Shown here piece by piece: positions 13,427 through 13,615 of a stretch of DNA of 13,615 bases. Each line of letters begins with the position of its first letter. Position 1 is the first letter of the stretch. Made by a program: the position numbers and the translations under genes. The notes under the pieces are model-generated. The model did no database searches, had not been told where the DNA came from, and saw only the letters and a program-made list of their open reading frames with translations. Source of the DNA: an uncultured Porphyromonas sp. (GTDB lineage: Bacteria > Bacteroidota > Bacteroidia > Bacteroidales > Porphyromonadaceae); the NCBI GenBank assembly GCA_900539155.1, contig UQBE01000048.1, positions 1 to 13,615 on the forward strand, read 5' to 3'.

Positions 13427-13615
13427 TTATAGGAACGCACGACTAGTGTCGAGTCGGAGAGCGTCCGTCACCGTCAAAGCAAAACGAATCCTGTAGGGAC
13501 GCACGGTCTGTGCGTCCGTTGTCGAATAATCAGGACTTCGCAGCCTGAACGTCGTAACCCTTAACGGGGACGGACGCTCAGACCGAGCGTCCCTACAGGA
13601 TTCAGTCACGGCTAG
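13427..13615. repeat. BIME-like repeat block at the right end
   Basis: Three hairpins are seen: a CGACTA/TAGTCG-type one at about 13433-13472 with mismatches, a GGACGCAC/GTGCGTCC arm at 13497-13517, and an inverted GGACGCTC/GAGCGTCC arm at 13572-13592. Positions 13561-13603 are the exact reverse complement of positions 1-43. The last bases (to 13615) match, in reverse, the segment 347-373. The block runs off the window end. No gene is seen. Confidence 0.85.

Noticed and set aside
13427..13609. 60-residue minus-strand frame at the right end
   Set aside because: It is a translation of BIME repeats, closely like the frames at 610-897 and 11375-11638.

Overview
The window looks like chromosome from a Porphyromonas-type member of the Bacteroidota, probably of the P. 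asaccharolytica/uenonis kind rather than P. gingivalis (an inference from gene content and repeats, not a database match). Supporting signs are an Mfa-type (type V) fimbrial operon, lipoprotein signals throughout, a very large protein with a type IX secretion (T9SS)-like C-terminus, Bacteroidota -7 promoter boxes (TAnnTTTG), a DUF4248 protein, and dense palindromic intergenic repeats.

Layout. Positions 1-800 are gene-free and consist of overlapping copies of a REP/BIME-like palindromic repeat. Positions 832-1040 hold a short CCACGTGG minisatellite element, TTAGAGA-type low-complexity DNA and one arm of a 41-bp inverted repeat. A + strand surface-lipoprotein gene of unknown function (1215-2690) has a clear terminator, and near-identical two-hairpin elements lie on either side of it. 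A convergent small DUF4248 gene (2886-3152) follows, then the other arm of the 41-bp inverted repeat (3274-3314). The rest is a minus-strand fimbrial operon read from right to left: Mfa1-like major fimbrillin (13032-11509), Mfa2-like anchor (11252-10257), an accessory or tip fimbrial lipoprotein (10228-8906) and a 1786-residue secreted adhesin with a T9SS-like tail (8857-3497). A terminator-like hairpin at about 3380-3418 follows. Upstream of the fimbrillin are a consensus -7 box, a pair of 11-bp direct repeats 21 bp apart, an eight-unit 22-bp-period minisatellite (13191-13411) and another BIME block (13427-13615).

How the genes fit together. The first three fimbrial products are predicted outer-membrane lipoproteins. 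By analogy with P. gingivalis, the fimbrillin is trimmed after Arg49 and polymerises by strand exchange, the Mfa2-like protein anchors the fibre, and the third protein sits at or near the tip. The giant protein occupies the place of mfa5 and probably reaches the surface through the T9SS. A 256-bp gap with a perfect hairpin and a complete BIME separates the fimbrillin from the minor genes, whereas the other gaps are 28 and 48 bp. This may set a high ratio of shaft to minor subunits.

The most unusual content is in the repeats. There is an octamer palindrome array phased at 22 bp that differs by exactly six units between its two copies, a BIME family with compensatory stem changes and a centre that appears flipped between its arms, and a two-gene segment bracketed by inverted repeats.
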